64,000 nt of DNA from Epiperipatus broadwayi (lineage: Eukaryota; Onychophora; Udeonychophora; Euonychophora; Peripatidae): positions 9,729,244 through 9,793,243 of the forward strand of contig JAQFVV010012418.1 in NCBI GenBank assembly GCA_028023455.1, in the 5' to 3' direction. The position numbers and the translations under genes are program-made. Numbering within the stretch: position 1 is the stretch's first letter; every line of letters starts with the position of its first letter. A model generated the notes under the pieces. The model made no database searches. It was given only the letters and a program-made list of their open reading frames with translations, and was not told the origin of the DNA. This document shows, one piece after another, positions 25,136-35,979 of the stretch.

Positions 25136-25375
25136 AGTAAAATGCGTCATTTTTTTGATCATTTTATCTCTGACAACTTTAAATCTTAATTTATTATTTT
25201 CTAAGTTTGTTTTTAATATCTTTTACTTTACCTACTAAGGGCAATCTCCAATGATACTTTTCTTCTTTCGATGCTGGCAACATTGCTTACAATGTTCTGA
25301 GTCCTGGATAGTGACCACGAGGACAAACTAATTTTGTGGCACAGGGATCTTTTATAAACGAAGCTTTGGCTGCTG

Positions 25376-25563
25376 ATTCTCTTGATAGGACTTTGACTAA
25401 GAAAAGGTTGCTGTGAATGGCAGGAATTTTCAACTGTCCATTTCTGACTTATGCTTTGGAAAACAATTGATTCTCTTGATCGGACTTTGACTAAGAAAAG
25501 GTCGCCGTGAATGGCAGGAATTTTCAACTGTCCATTTCCAACTTACATTTTGGAAAACGAGGT
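25376..25563. repeat. 94-bp tandem duplication in the element interior
   Basis: ATTCTCTTGAT starts at 25376 and again at 25470, and CTTTGACTAAGAAAAGGT starts at 25391 and 25485, period 94. The units are nearly identical and GC-richer than the surroundings. The minus-strand frame 25228-25527 crosses them and so contains two related peptide segments, but 94 is not a multiple of three, so they are in different frames. Probably non-coding. Confidence 0.85.
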
Positions 25564-26407
25564 ACGAGATATGGGGATTCTCCCCTGCAAAGTGACTTGT
25601 GGCTTATGCTGGATTGTCCCAGTGTGCATTTTAAAAGAGGAATGATCCCTGCCAATCCGTTATGGTAGTAAAATTTATCCTGTCGACAGCTCTAAACTTA
25701 TCCTTAACTAAAACATTTCTATACTACCCTCATTCCTTTTAATTTCGACTCCTTACACTCTTAAAACAACTTAGATTGTTTATATTATTTATCATTAATC
25801 CTACAATATTATTTTCAAATACACATGAACGTTACTTTACATATTTACTTCTATTATTCTAATCTTACAATATTATTTCAAACCATTATGAACATTATTT
25901 TAAATATTTATTTACATTAATCTTATATTATTATCTTTAAACCAATACTTCAACTTCTTTATTTATGTGCTTACATTTAGAAAACTATTTTATTTTGTTC
26001 TCTTTATTATTATACAAAGATTTTATTGGACTTGATTACTTTAAACCATTTCTTTACTTACTTTATTAACTTGCATATATTCAAAAACAACTTACCTTAT
26101 TTTACTATGAATATTTTATTTACTTTTTACAGACGTATTGTACCTATTTATTTAACTTGATTTTATTGATTTTTTATTTATTTGAACAGTTTATTTACGA
26201 GCATTTACTTAATTAATATGTGCATGGAGAAAACAATCTTTCATTTTACAAAGCCTCCATTATTATTTGACAAAACAATCCATCATTTTAAATAGCAAAA
26301 TTCTAATTCAGGCTTTTCACCTACATCAAAGTAACTATATTAAGTTCATAGTCCATTTCCGGTCCTTTGTGTTTATTTCCTTTACTATTCTGCTCGTTTA
26401 CTAACTT
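25564..26407. other. Non-coding interior of the LTR element
   Basis: The left part (to about 25680) is GC-richer. The rest is T-rich on the plus strand, with repeated 'tcttacaatattatttcaaac'-like strings at about 25800-25890. No decayed pol could be read. Confidence 0.45.
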
Positions 26408-27169
26408 TTAAACTATGTCAGGCAGTTCCTTCTTTCTTTCTACTAACACTATAATATAAACTATACTCCATATTCTCACATCTCTCCCTCGATTAAAATT
26501 TATTGCTTTATCTCTTTCCCTTTCCGTTTTATTTTCAACTTTGTAAATGAGAAAACCTTTAAGCTTCGCAGACCTCCGTATTTTTCCTAACCGTGAATAT
26601 TTTTTCTTACGCTTTCTCTTTGTTTTAAATCTATTTTTAAATCTACGGACGTGAACGTTTACTTTAAACCTTTTGTTTTTAATTCTTTGTAAAAACTCTT
26701 TTACGCTATCTTCTACCTTGAATTTATATCTCTCTTCTATTTCCTGGTCTACATTTGTTTCTACCTTATCTATCGTAATGCTATCTGATTCTAATTCAAT
26801 TTCTATCTCTTTTATCACCTCAACTTTCTTATTTTCTTTGACAAAATCTACTTGTATAATCTCTTGATTTTCCTCTACCTTTCCTGTTATCTCACATCTT
26901 ATGTCTCTTACTTCTGCTCTGAGTTCCTTAATTTCTACTTTAACCTGTATAATTTTTTCCTTCAATTCTGCTTTGAGTTTTAACTGGCTTTGTTTAAATT
27001 TCTGACACAATTCTTTTTTGAGGTCTTGCTGACTTTGTTTGAATTCTTGCATCATATTCATCATCATTTTCATCATCTGTGTCTCAGACATTTCGTCTTT
27101 CTGTTTCTCTACTAACTGCAGATTTTTAAAATGTATCGGGCTTTCTACCAGCTCCATTTCTTTATTCAT
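26408..27169 (-). CDS. Gag-like coiled-coil/basic protein of LTR retrotransposon
   Basis: A 253-residue protein starting at ATG 27167-27169, about 385 bp into the element from the 5' LTR. Order of features: an N-terminal segment with ELVESPIHFK (residues 7-16), a methionine-rich stretch (MMKMMMNMM, 32-40), then a Q/K/E/L-rich region (about 40-100) that looks like a long coiled coil. An acidic segment follows (98-148), then a strongly basic block (163-205, with KTKRKRKKK at 182-190) that could bind nucleic acid or act as a nuclear signal. It has no CCHC zinc knuckle and no protease motif. The intact 762-bp frame, alone in the element, suggests recent function or recent insertion. ELVESPIHFK is matched by ELMESPVYFK in the relic gag at 29991, supporting the gag assignment. 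A capsid fold is not recognisable by eye. The plus-strand frame 26673-26867 is its shadow. Confidence 0.68.
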   Translation of the reverse strand: MNKEMELVESPIHFKNLQLVEKQKDEMSETQMMKMMMNMMQEFKQSQQDLKKELCQKFKQSQLKLKAELKEKIIQVKVEIKELRAEVRDIRCEITGKVEENQEIIQVDFVKENKKVEVIKEIEIELESDSITIDKVETNVDQEIEERYKFKVEDSVKEFLQRIKNKRFKVNVHVRRFKNRFKTKRKRKKKYSRLGKIRRSAKLKGFLIYKVENKTERERDKAINFNRGRDVRIWSIVYIIVLVERKKELPDIV

Positions 27170-27555
27170 AGTTACGCTATTACTTTTATTTTTTTAAAAT
27201 TATCGTTTGCATTAACAAATCAAAAATTATTATTGTTTAATTACTTTTCTTTCTATAATGGAAACACATGACTAACACCAGTCCCTTTGTCCTTTTATTT
27301 ACCTGTTCTAACATCTCAGCTCCGCCCATAATACCCAATTGTCTCTGATTTAACATAATGATTTATTTTAAACAATGTAAATAGCATAAATCTCTTTTCA
27401 TTTAAAGAAAAAAAGTTTTTGGTCAATTCTTTTTTTAAAATTAAAACACTTTCACATACATAATTTAGCTTTTGTATAAAAATTTCTTAAACAAGAAACA
27501 AAATATTTAGTTACTATTGTTTCTTAGGTCCAGCCCTAGTTTGGGTATAGCCATT
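27170..27555 (-). other. 5' leader and primer-binding-site candidate
   Basis: In sense, two bases after the 5' LTR (ends GGTACA), TGGCTATACCCAAACTAG (plus 27536-27553) starts with the TGG expected of a tRNA-primed site. Its complement does not look like a standard tRNA 3' end, since the expected T-loop spacing fails, so the primer is unknown. The rest of the leader is AT-rich. Confidence 0.4.
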
Positions 27556-29062
27556 TGTACCAGGTTCTATTATGGGACGTATGAATCACCGGCCTCTTAT
27601 GTCCAAACGATAGCCATAAAATATATAACTAACGTTACATTTCCAGGACATAGCTTCTTCTCAACTGTTGAGTTCAACACCACATTCAAAGCACTTTTTT
27701 TTGTTTGTGTATAAACACGGGTGCCAGCTATCTATTCAAAAGAATAAACAATGCACTTTGAACAATAGCCACCAACTCAATGCCTAAGTTATACCCATAG
27801 ACTAGCTCAGTTACTTGTAATCACTGACAGATTATACATTAGCGGTGAAAAGAATTGTAAGAGAGATTGGTAAAAGAGTTGATAAAAAGAATTGACTGAC
27901 AAATAGAGTTTAAGTTTTAAGACAATTTATTAACTAACATTAATTTACTAAATTTAAACATCTTTATAATTTTTTAACTAATATAACACACACACATTTT
28001 AAATTAACACACTATAATATATATCTTATGAAAAACATAAATAATGTTTGACGATTATAAAATCATTTAGCATTCACAAACACACATCAATAGTTTATTT
28101 TATGCATGATTATAGAGTTCAAATTACTTGTCTCTGGAGGCTTTATGAATTAATGCAATGGCTATTATGGTATAAATGAAAATAAGCAAATGTTTTACCT
28201 AGGATTTTGAACGTAGATTTAGAACTTTGTTTTCTTTTTGTTTGCTGCTTCCATTATGAATACTTCCAGCCGGCTGGGACATTTCCTTGATGAGTTTCCT
28301 TATTATTCATGATTATTACTATTGGAGACAATTAGATATTGACGGAGATTTCCAAGTTTTTACGCTGACATTATTTCACGGGCAGATCTTGCTGTTTTCA
28401 TCGGATGTCAGGCTATGGAGAAACGTGTTCCCAAAAGCTGCTCAGCACTGCATTTTGTTTCTGGATACAATTAACTCAACTGATTGTCCTCTCTTGACTT
28501 AACTGACTCAATTAATTGTCCGATAAAAAAGATCTATTTATACCTGTGACATGTCCTTGTAATATCCTCTGGCAATATCTGTTGTCGAAATTCCATTGAT
28601 AATCCTTTGACAACGTGTTTTAGAAGATTGTTTAATTAGTAATAGCCATGCAGACGTGTTGTTTTATATTTTTAATTAATAGCCATTGCCATGTTTTTTA
28701 ACGATAATCTTTTTTTATTTCATTTTAATATTTATTACGCATACATTTTTTATTTACAATCGCACATATATATGCACATATATAACTAGTTTTAAGATTA
28801 CTTTTTTCTTTAATTCGAATGAAAAGAGATTTATATTTTTTAAACTTTTTTAACCAAAACTCCCCCTCCCCCTCTTAATCAATTAAATTCTAACATTTAT
28901 TTCAAAAACTAATGATAGAAAATGATTTGACTCTCATCTTTTCAAAAACAAACTGTAATAAACTCTTCAACACTTAATTTTACGTTTTTCTTTTACGAAA
29001 GATTATTTTAATAATTTTTTTTAAGGATAGATTATTATGTGCCAATATTCAATATTGGTACA
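27556..29062 (-). repeat. 5' LTR
   Basis: 1507 bp, same termini as the left LTR. Has the TATA element (GGTATAAATAG in sense, 28534-28542) and AATAAA (27926-27931). Differences from the left copy: a deletion near 27600, an extra GATGAGTTTC segment near 28288, and about 185 extra bp at 28742-28925 containing a C-rich run (TCCCCCTCCCCC on the plus strand). Confidence 0.9.
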
Positions 29063-29903
29063 ATAAATATATATATATCATGTATTTTGTTATTTATGAT
29101 ATTTTCTAAAACTTAATTTGTAGAATTATCTGTAAAATAATGTGTTTTTGCCCTATTCTGGTGCACCAACTTGAGGCTTCGATTTTATTTTCTCCATTCT
29201 TCCCTGAGTTTTACATGCTATTTTTGGGGTTACATGTATAATGGTATAATAGTTTATACATGATGCTTAGGTAAATTTGTTTAGTGTCTGATGTCATATT
29301 TAATATTTTGATGTTTGCTACTTAGTATTTTAATGTTGGGTTTTATATTATATAATTAATTTTTAGCTTTCTGATGACATGGTGCCCAAAGGTGGCTTGA
29401 ATAGGGCATGGGTCATCTTCACTATAAATTTTGCCATCAGAGTAAGAAAATTTAAAAGGGAGGATCCGTTACCTAAAATTTTTTTTTTGCCTAAAATTAT
29501 GATTGGATGTGGGGTTAGTGAAGACAGGGATACAATATAATTGTTTATATACTTGGTAAAATAAAAAGAAACATGGTAAAAAGATCATAAATATAGTCAT
29601 GGATCTAGTAAATTTTAAGCAATTCATAATCAGTCAATGAGAAAAGAAAAAGGGAAGCACCATGGGTAAAAGTTATTTACATTTTTGTTTATTGTTTAAT
29701 GTTATTAAGATATAAGTTAACAATGAGTTGAAATATAGGAATAGTTTAGGATAGCATAAGAGGATTGAATAGATGGAGCAGTGGGTTCAAAAAAATTGGG
29801 ACATTTGGAGATAGTCATAGAAGGTCAGAGGGAAACAGTAGGTTTCCATATTGTAAACATTTTTTAAAAATAACATCAGCTAAAGGAGTAAAATAGGGAA
29901 ATA
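29063..29903. other. Putative 5' region of relic LTR element
   Basis: No coding. TGGTGCCCAAAGGTGGC at about 29381 could be a primer-binding site (starts TGG) of the relic element that follows, but no LTR pair could be matched to 32.3-32.8 kb by eye. Confidence 0.3.
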
Positions 29904-31240
29904 ATGAATGGACCTAGAATTCATATTACCATGGATAGCAGCACAAAAGACAAGATAGAAGGAAGAGAAGGCACAACTCCATGTGTAGAGGATGAGTTAA
30001 TGGAAAGCCCAGTATACTTTAAGGAGCCATCTAGGATACTCCATGAAGAGCCATGGGGGAAGTCAGAGATAATGGGGTGATCATAGCCTTGGAAGATATG
30101 ATTAAAAGAACAATCTTAGAGATGGAAGGGAGATTAGAAGCTAAAGGACAAAGTAATATTTTGGATATGGATGAGATTAGAAGCTAAATGATAACAATAT
30201 GTTGAAGATGGAGGAAAGGTTAGAGGCTAGGGATCAGAAAAATGAAGAGATATTATGAAAAGTGCTAGAAGAAATAAAGGCAAACTGTTGAAAAAATTAT
30301 GAAGAAATGCCAGAAGTTAATAGAGCTTATTAGAGAAAATTTTGGAGAGACCAACAAAGCTATACAGACCTTAAGAAAATAATTCAAAATAATCAGAGAC
30401 AAAGTAGAAGAACAGGAGAATATCTTAAAAGACTTAATAAATGAAATATTAAAAAAGATGTGGAAAATAAACTGAAGGAGCAGGAAAAAGTTGTTAAGGA
30501 TTTACAGAAGGCACAAGAAATGAGAGATGGTCTGTACAAGTTGAAGGAAAACTTAATGCATGACAATAGTGTTGCCACCCAGGAAAGAATGGAGATAATG
30601 ATTAATATCCAGCAATTAAACAAAAAGAAAAAGAAAGAAAAATAAAACATACTGAGAAGTTACCTAAATTTTATAGGACAAATAGGGATAATACCAAAAA
30701 CCTTTAAAGGAAATTGGTCAAATAGATATCCAAAGTAAAGTCAATATGTTAGGGGATAATGAAGATTTTAAGAAATGGAATAGGGAATGACCCTAGTATT
30801 AGTGAATTGAGTAATCACATTCAGATCTTCCAGGTTAACAATAACAAAAAGATTATAGTACAGAATAATATATCCAGGAAGTTCAGGGGAAAGCAGGAAT
30901 GGGTATTCAAACCCATCTATCAAAAATTATCCAGGTCAAAGTTTTTAGGGGCGACATTGGAGAAAGACCAAAAGTGCAAATTGAAAGCTTATATGAGTTG
31001 TTCCATTTCCACAAAATCAGATCAGCAGACCAAATCTCCCTTGTGGCCTATATTTGCAGGGCTATGCCAAATCATGGTGGGAATGATACACAGAAACCTC
31101 TTACCTTTGTACATTATTGTTCAACCACCTTTAACAGCTTTTATAGTGAGGAGCATCAGTGTGGGATTTATGCCATTTTCAGAAAAATATGGTTAACCCA
31201 TTTCTTATCAGGCAGGTCATTCGATTCCAATTGTTAACTG
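29904..31240 (+). pseudogene. Decayed gag of an LTR retrotransposon, related to the 26.4 kb ORF
   Basis: From ATG 29904 the frame reads MNGPRIHITMDSS and reaches ELMESPVYFKEP at about 29994, in frame. Stops follow in a region rich in K/E/Q that still reads as coiled coil (for example the open segment 30460-30645). At 30899-31237 a capsid-like segment is open: GDIGERPKVQIESLYELF followed by ADQISLVAYICRA. A one-base shift restores the W-rich 'AKSWW' style ending typical of LTR gag capsids. Frameshifts and stops show it is dead. The order of N-terminal motif, coiled coil and capsid suggests what the neighbouring element's gag may have lost. Confidence 0.7.
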
Positions 31241-31261
31241 TTTTTGCATTTACAGATGTGC

Positions 31262-32270
31262 ATATTATCCTTGCTATTCAGCAAAATATGTCACCTTACC
31301 AATGATTTTAGTATTTATTGGTCATGTAGAACTTATTCTCTAAATATGCTAAAGCATATCCAATACTATCGGACTCACACTGTACTATTAGAGCTTTACA
31401 TGAGGGACAGTTTTGCATTGTAGGTAAACTCCAAACCATATTGTCTGACCATGGATCAGTCTTCACTTGAGAGAGTGGACTGTATGGTTGAGATGTCAAA
31501 CCACATGCTGAATTTTATAAGGAATCCCCAATCAAATCCCTGCAAACATGTTATGAGGAAAATTAAACTGACGGAGTGCAAATTTCTCAAGCGCTTATGA
31601 CTACCAACAGCCAATCAGATCTTAAGCTGGTATCCACTTTTTCTTGTTAAATTCTCTGTCCCAGTGCTTAAGATCTGATTGGCTGTTGGTAGTCATAAGT
31701 GCTTGAGAAATTTGCACTTTCAGTTTAATTTCAATATCATCTGCGCTTTATAAAATAATGTTATGAGGAAAATTAACTGGCTGTATAGAATACATTTGAT
31801 GAGAACTAATCATAGGTGTTGGGTTAATCAATCTAAAGGAATCCTTAACCATATTAACAACATGATAAATGAGTCTACAGATTTTGCTTCATCACTCTTA
31901 CACTATGGTAGACCATTCCAACTTTTAATTAAAACTTCACTCCTATTTGGAAAAAAAACAGCTATCAACCAAGAAAGATATTCATAATGCAAGGTCCAAT
32001 ATTTAGTGAATGGTTAGGTGAAGGATGAGAAGAACAAGTTCACATATATTCCATGTAGGTGATCAGGTCTTGGTTTGAATCACTCAGTTGAAGGAACCTA
32101 AACGAATAGAAAAAGTTTTTCATTGTACAAAGGCCCATATCAGGCCAAACAGAATTGTGGTTACACTGCATATATTTTAGACAATGTGTGTAATTTGATA
32201 AGGACCTATAATACCCAAAGGCTCAAACCATTTGTGGATTTTCCTCCTGACCCAAAATAAATAGCAAATT
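31262..32270 (+). pseudogene. Decayed integrase of the same relic, split by a hairpin insertion
   Basis: TILSDHGSVFT at about 31437-31470 corresponds to the second catalytic Asp region of DDE integrases (sDxGxxF). It is followed by NPQSNPCKHVMRKI (31528-31565), matching 'HPQsNp.ErvmR'. After the insertion at 31567-31757 the frame resumes as MRKINWLYRIHLMRTNHRCW and HINNMINESTDF...HYGRP (to about 31915), the usual integrase core end. Then FHVGDQVLV (32055-32080) and, later, QRLKPF.DFPPDP (32218-32255) look like a C-terminal GPY-type module. Protease, RT and RNase H, expected between gag and integrase, are missing, so an internal deletion near 31240-31260 is inferred. Confidence 0.75.
31567..31757 (+). 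mobile_element. Hairpin insertion with 19-bp target duplication
   Basis: ATGTTATGAGGAAAATTAA occurs at 31548-31566 and exactly again at 31758-31776. The 191 bp between begin ACTGACGGAGTGCAAATTTC. The first 61 bp are the inverse of 31659-31717 with few mismatches (GCTTAAGATCTGATTGGCTG on the right arm). A tail follows the right arm, ending GCGCTTTATAAAATA. The insertion splits an integrase coding sequence, so its boundaries are certain from protein context. A target duplication of this length suits target-primed reverse transcription better than a DNA transposon. The right arm continues TTTAATTT, which also pairs with the end of the left target duplication. Confidence 0.85.
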
Positions 32271-32629
32271 TATCTGAAACCACTTATGAGTAACACCATG
32301 ACCCATGAGGTAACTAACACACCACAGGGGCTTTAACATTTGTATATATTGAATAACTACTAACCACCCTGAGTAATGAGCCAAACAATAAGTGTGTTAG
32401 GGAGTCTATAGGGTAGGAATAAAGACTTAACATTGGGATACAATTGTTTAGAAATATAGTATTATTTAATAATTTAGTTAAATGTAAATTGGTTAAATAA
32501 ACTACTTTCTTTTGCCATTATTTAATATTCTGCCTTAGATTCATGATTATATTTACTACTACGTTATATATATATGTATATATGTAAAATCATTCTTTTT
32601 ATTTATTATTTTTTGTTGTGTTTGTAACT
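32271..32629. other. Non-coding 3' end of the relic element
   Basis: No coding; contains AATAAA at about 32419. A 3' LTR is expected here if the relic were complete, but none could be paired. Confidence 0.35.
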
Positions 32630-32775
32630 GAGGGAATATGAAACAGAATATTTGCCTTGCCATATTTGTTTCACCTATGTTCCAACCTATAACCTACTCT
32701 TTACCAGGTTCAAACCCTAAAAGTGACCTAAAGACATCTATATGAGTATATAGGTATAGTTGCTTATATATTGTA
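32630..32775 (+). repeat. Interspersed repeat copy B (partner at 18935-19105)
   Basis: Collinear with copy A from GAATATTTGCCTTGCCATAT through CAAACCCTAAAAGTGA to AGTATATAGGTATAGTTGC. Followed by TATATATTGTAACCTT, also seen at about 5043. Confidence 0.7.
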
Positions 32776-34480
32776 ACCTTTTGATTGGTTATCCATGGTA
32801 GGAATAGAATATAAAATGTATATTATAGTTCCAACATTTTAAATTTAAAATTGAGATAATAGTAATACTATAAATTTTGGTATAATATGAATAAATGACT
32901 TAGAATTCTGTAGTGATTCAATAACCATCTTTTTTTATAATCATTTATATTATAATACATTATATAATTTCAACACAATAATTATCAATCCAAATAAATA
33001 TCGTTTTTTTGTAAATTCAGCTTTAATTTATTTTATTACAATAGTAATTTGAATTAGTCAAATGAATATGCTGTACTGTATATTTTACTGTACTGTACAT
33101 TTTATCTTTAATTTAATATAATATGGTATTTCAAATATAGAATAATTGTTTGAATTTGATAAAATATTTACATTTTACAGTGATAGCTAGAGATTATAGG
33201 GATTTGGGAGGAAAAACATTAATTTGAATTAATTAAATTAAATTAGTAACTAAGCCTTACAAACATGATAATTAGGTCTAAGACTGGATAAAGCTGAAAT
33301 GCTCTAAAGCATCTTGTTCACATGAATGCTGTGTTCAGAGGATTTCCTTCTTTGTATGTACTTGGGTTTGTTGTTTAAATATTAATTTAATGAAAAATGG
33401 TGTACATAGTATAATTTGTAAGTTGCATGAACCTTACAAGGATTAGATTTACAACTAAACAAAAGGTACTTTCTTAAATTGTTTTTGACAATAAAATAAT
33501 TATCAAGTGATAATAAATTCTAAAATTTAACCATTTCATTATCTCTAGATTTCAAGATGTTCATCAATAGTCTATCTAGTACTGCCAGACAAATAATTAA
33601 AATTACTGGTGCAAAGATAATGAATTGAAAGTTCACTTTTTTCATCAGTAGTTTTAATCTTTTTAAACACAGTGTTTAGCATTGGGGCATATTCCATAGT
33701 CTTATATCAAAGTACTCTAATTCATCAAAAGCAGCAATTCATGACATCTTTCATTTCTTACTAATGTGAAAAATTTTTATTAACAGATTACTTCTATTTT
33801 AGCATTTATTGCCATCCAATAATTGGAACAAATGCAAATGCTATACAAATTGAGGAAGTTAAGCATTATTTACGTAAATGTACTTTGATATACTGCCATT
33901 AATTTTTCATAATCTTGTTCATTACAGATTAAATAGATTAAAAATAAGATGTTAATGCCACCACTAGACATGATCTATTTATTCACAAACTGTATATTTT
34001 TCTATTTCAGTGACAAATTAGATATTTTAATACTACTCCAATTGTAGTCTTAAGTTAACTTAAAAATAGTAAGACCAATCTTATTTGAAAGATTGCAAGA
34101 ATGAAAATTTTATTGTAATACAAAATTAAAAAAATTACATTAAATTTGTGATACCTTTTACTCTCACATCAAATCTTATTTTCCAAAAACACATATAATA
34201 CCTTTAAATTCAGGAAAACCTTCCAGCAAATTTCAATTAATTATGGTCACCTATCATTTTAAGCAGTCTGAATTTTCAGAATGGGTTTTACAACTTCAAA
34301 TTTAGTTATTGTCATCCCATAATATTAACAAAATATCATTGCCATAACTAATATTTTTGGCTAAATTTCTAGCATAACTCTTGCAATTATATAATTTTAT
34401 TGGGAATATCTAATCACACATTTGGTCAGTTTTTAGTTTTCTTCTTTAAAAATAGATTTTTTTCTATCTAACTATTATAT
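32776..34480. other. AT-rich non-coding stretch
   Basis: Nothing recognised beyond short A/T runs. Confidence 0.4.
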
Positions 34481-34680
34481 TGTTATATTTATAATCTATT
34501 CATCGGATTATCTGTGTATCTGCTTGTATGTCTATGTGTTTCTCTATCTATTTTACCTATTTGTCTCTTTGCCTATCTCTGACTATCTACCTACCTTTGT
34601 GGGTTTATCTATCCATGTGTATTTTTGTCCAACTCTCTAATCTATACTTATTCCCCCTTCTCTCTATATATATATAATGT
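34481..34680. repeat. Degenerate TCTA/CTAT-type pyrimidine repeat
   Basis: About 180 bp of imperfect TCTAT, TCTG and CTATC units, pyrimidine-rich on the plus strand, ending with an AT dinucleotide run. An old interrupted tetranucleotide SSR. Confidence 0.75.
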
Positions 34681-35474
34681 TCACATGTAAAACTAAATTT
34701 GTGATAATTTTTTTATTTTAATTAAATTATTATTATATGTAATTATATAATAAAAGTACTATCTAAATGCTTACTATATATATAAATCCTTATCTACATG
34801 CAAGCAATAAATGAAAATATGAAAATAATTAAACTAAAATGAAAAATAAGTAAGTATAAGGATAGAGGAAAACATATAAATATTACCAAGAAAGACAATA
34901 AAGATGTAGAGATATCTAAATTCCTTAGAAATATATGGTGAGAAAAAAAAACTAAGATTACAATTTTACTCATTTGCTATTAATGACAAACATACCTTAC
35001 AGCTAAAAAGAAAAGCTGCTGAAATCTTATGATTCAATTTCTAGATTTTAAAAATCAATATATAAATGTTTTAAGGCTATTAAGTTTTTCATTCTCATAA
35101 ATATATGTATTAAACAATTTTTCCAAGAGAACATTCTTAAATCAACAAAATAAAGATGAAAATAAAGTTCTGCCAATTATAATGTTTATTTAGATCTAAC
35201 ATGCTTTGATAATTATCATAATCACAAAACAGAACCTAGTTTTTTTTTTTTTTTTTACTAACATGTAATATTAAATTTTATCTTCATTTGTTTTAACTTC
35301 ATTAATTCTTATGATTAATTAAATAAAAAAAAAAAACTTTCTATATGTAGTTCTTTAATTACATCCATAGACATAATCGCCTATGTACAGACAAAAATAA
35401 ATATCTAATGATTTTTTTTTAATCATGAGGATTTTCCTGTTCTTTTGCAAATCATCTCTTTTTATTTCCTGAGT
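34681..35474. other. AT-rich non-coding stretch
   Basis: Poly-T run at about 35240-35257 and poly-A at about 35327. No coding signal. Confidence 0.4.
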
Positions 35475-35563
35475 GGTTTACTATAATGTTATAATTGAGG
35501 GATTTTTAAGCTTAACTGGTTTACTATAATGTTATAATTGAGGGATTAAAAAGCTTAACTGTT
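35475..35563. repeat. 43-bp tandem duplication
   Basis: GGTTTACTATAATGTTATAA starts at 35475 and 35518. Both units end with AAGCTTAACTG. Confidence 0.88.
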
Positions 35564-35979
35564 CCTGAATCAAGTTCAACTTTATCATTTTTAGACCAAC
35601 ACACTTTTTATCGTTTATTTATTTATTGAAATTTGATTAAAATTACATTGAATCCCTTCACCTTAATAAAAATGAAATTTATAATGCTGATTTATAATGA
35701 TCTATATAAGCAAGAATATCCTACTCTCTTTAGGAAATATAATTTTTTTTTTTAAGCCTCCATCTTATAATTAACTAAATTTAGTCTCAGTTTATTTGAG
35801 TATCTACTACTTGTTTTAGATATTAAATTAGTTTGATTAACAGTGTGATTTTAATATAACTATTACTTTATATCCTAAATACAGAAATCGTACAGCAATA
35901 ATATATAATAATACAATAATAAGTAATGAGTTCATGCTAAATACAATATATGATTACTTCAAAGAAAAATTACATAATT
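35564..35979. other. AT-rich non-coding stretch
   Basis: Nothing recognised. Confidence 0.4.

Larger units (their letters stand above)
23758..29062 (-). mobile_element. LTR retrotransposon, apparently non-autonomous (gag-only)
   Basis: Two direct LTR copies (23758-25115 and 27556-29062) begin TGTACCAGG and end ATTGGTACA on the plus strand, bounding a 2.4-kb interior. The only open frame of note is a 253-codon gag-like ORF on the minus strand, giving the element its orientation: 5' LTR on the right, 3' LTR on the left. A purine-rich tract adjoins the 3' LTR. No protease, RT, RNase H or integrase motif is seen on either strand of the interior; 25.56-26.4 kb is AT-rich and non-coding. Flanks are AT-rich: ATATAT before and ATAAAT after would be a 6-bp target duplication with one mismatch, but low complexity makes this weak. 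The N-terminus of its ORF resembles that of the gag relic at 29.9 kb, which could represent the autonomous partner. Confidence 0.85.

Noticed and set aside
30393-30650. 85-codon minus-strand frame rich in Phe/Ser/Leu
   Set aside because: Antisense shadow of the A/G-rich coiled-coil part of the gag relic.
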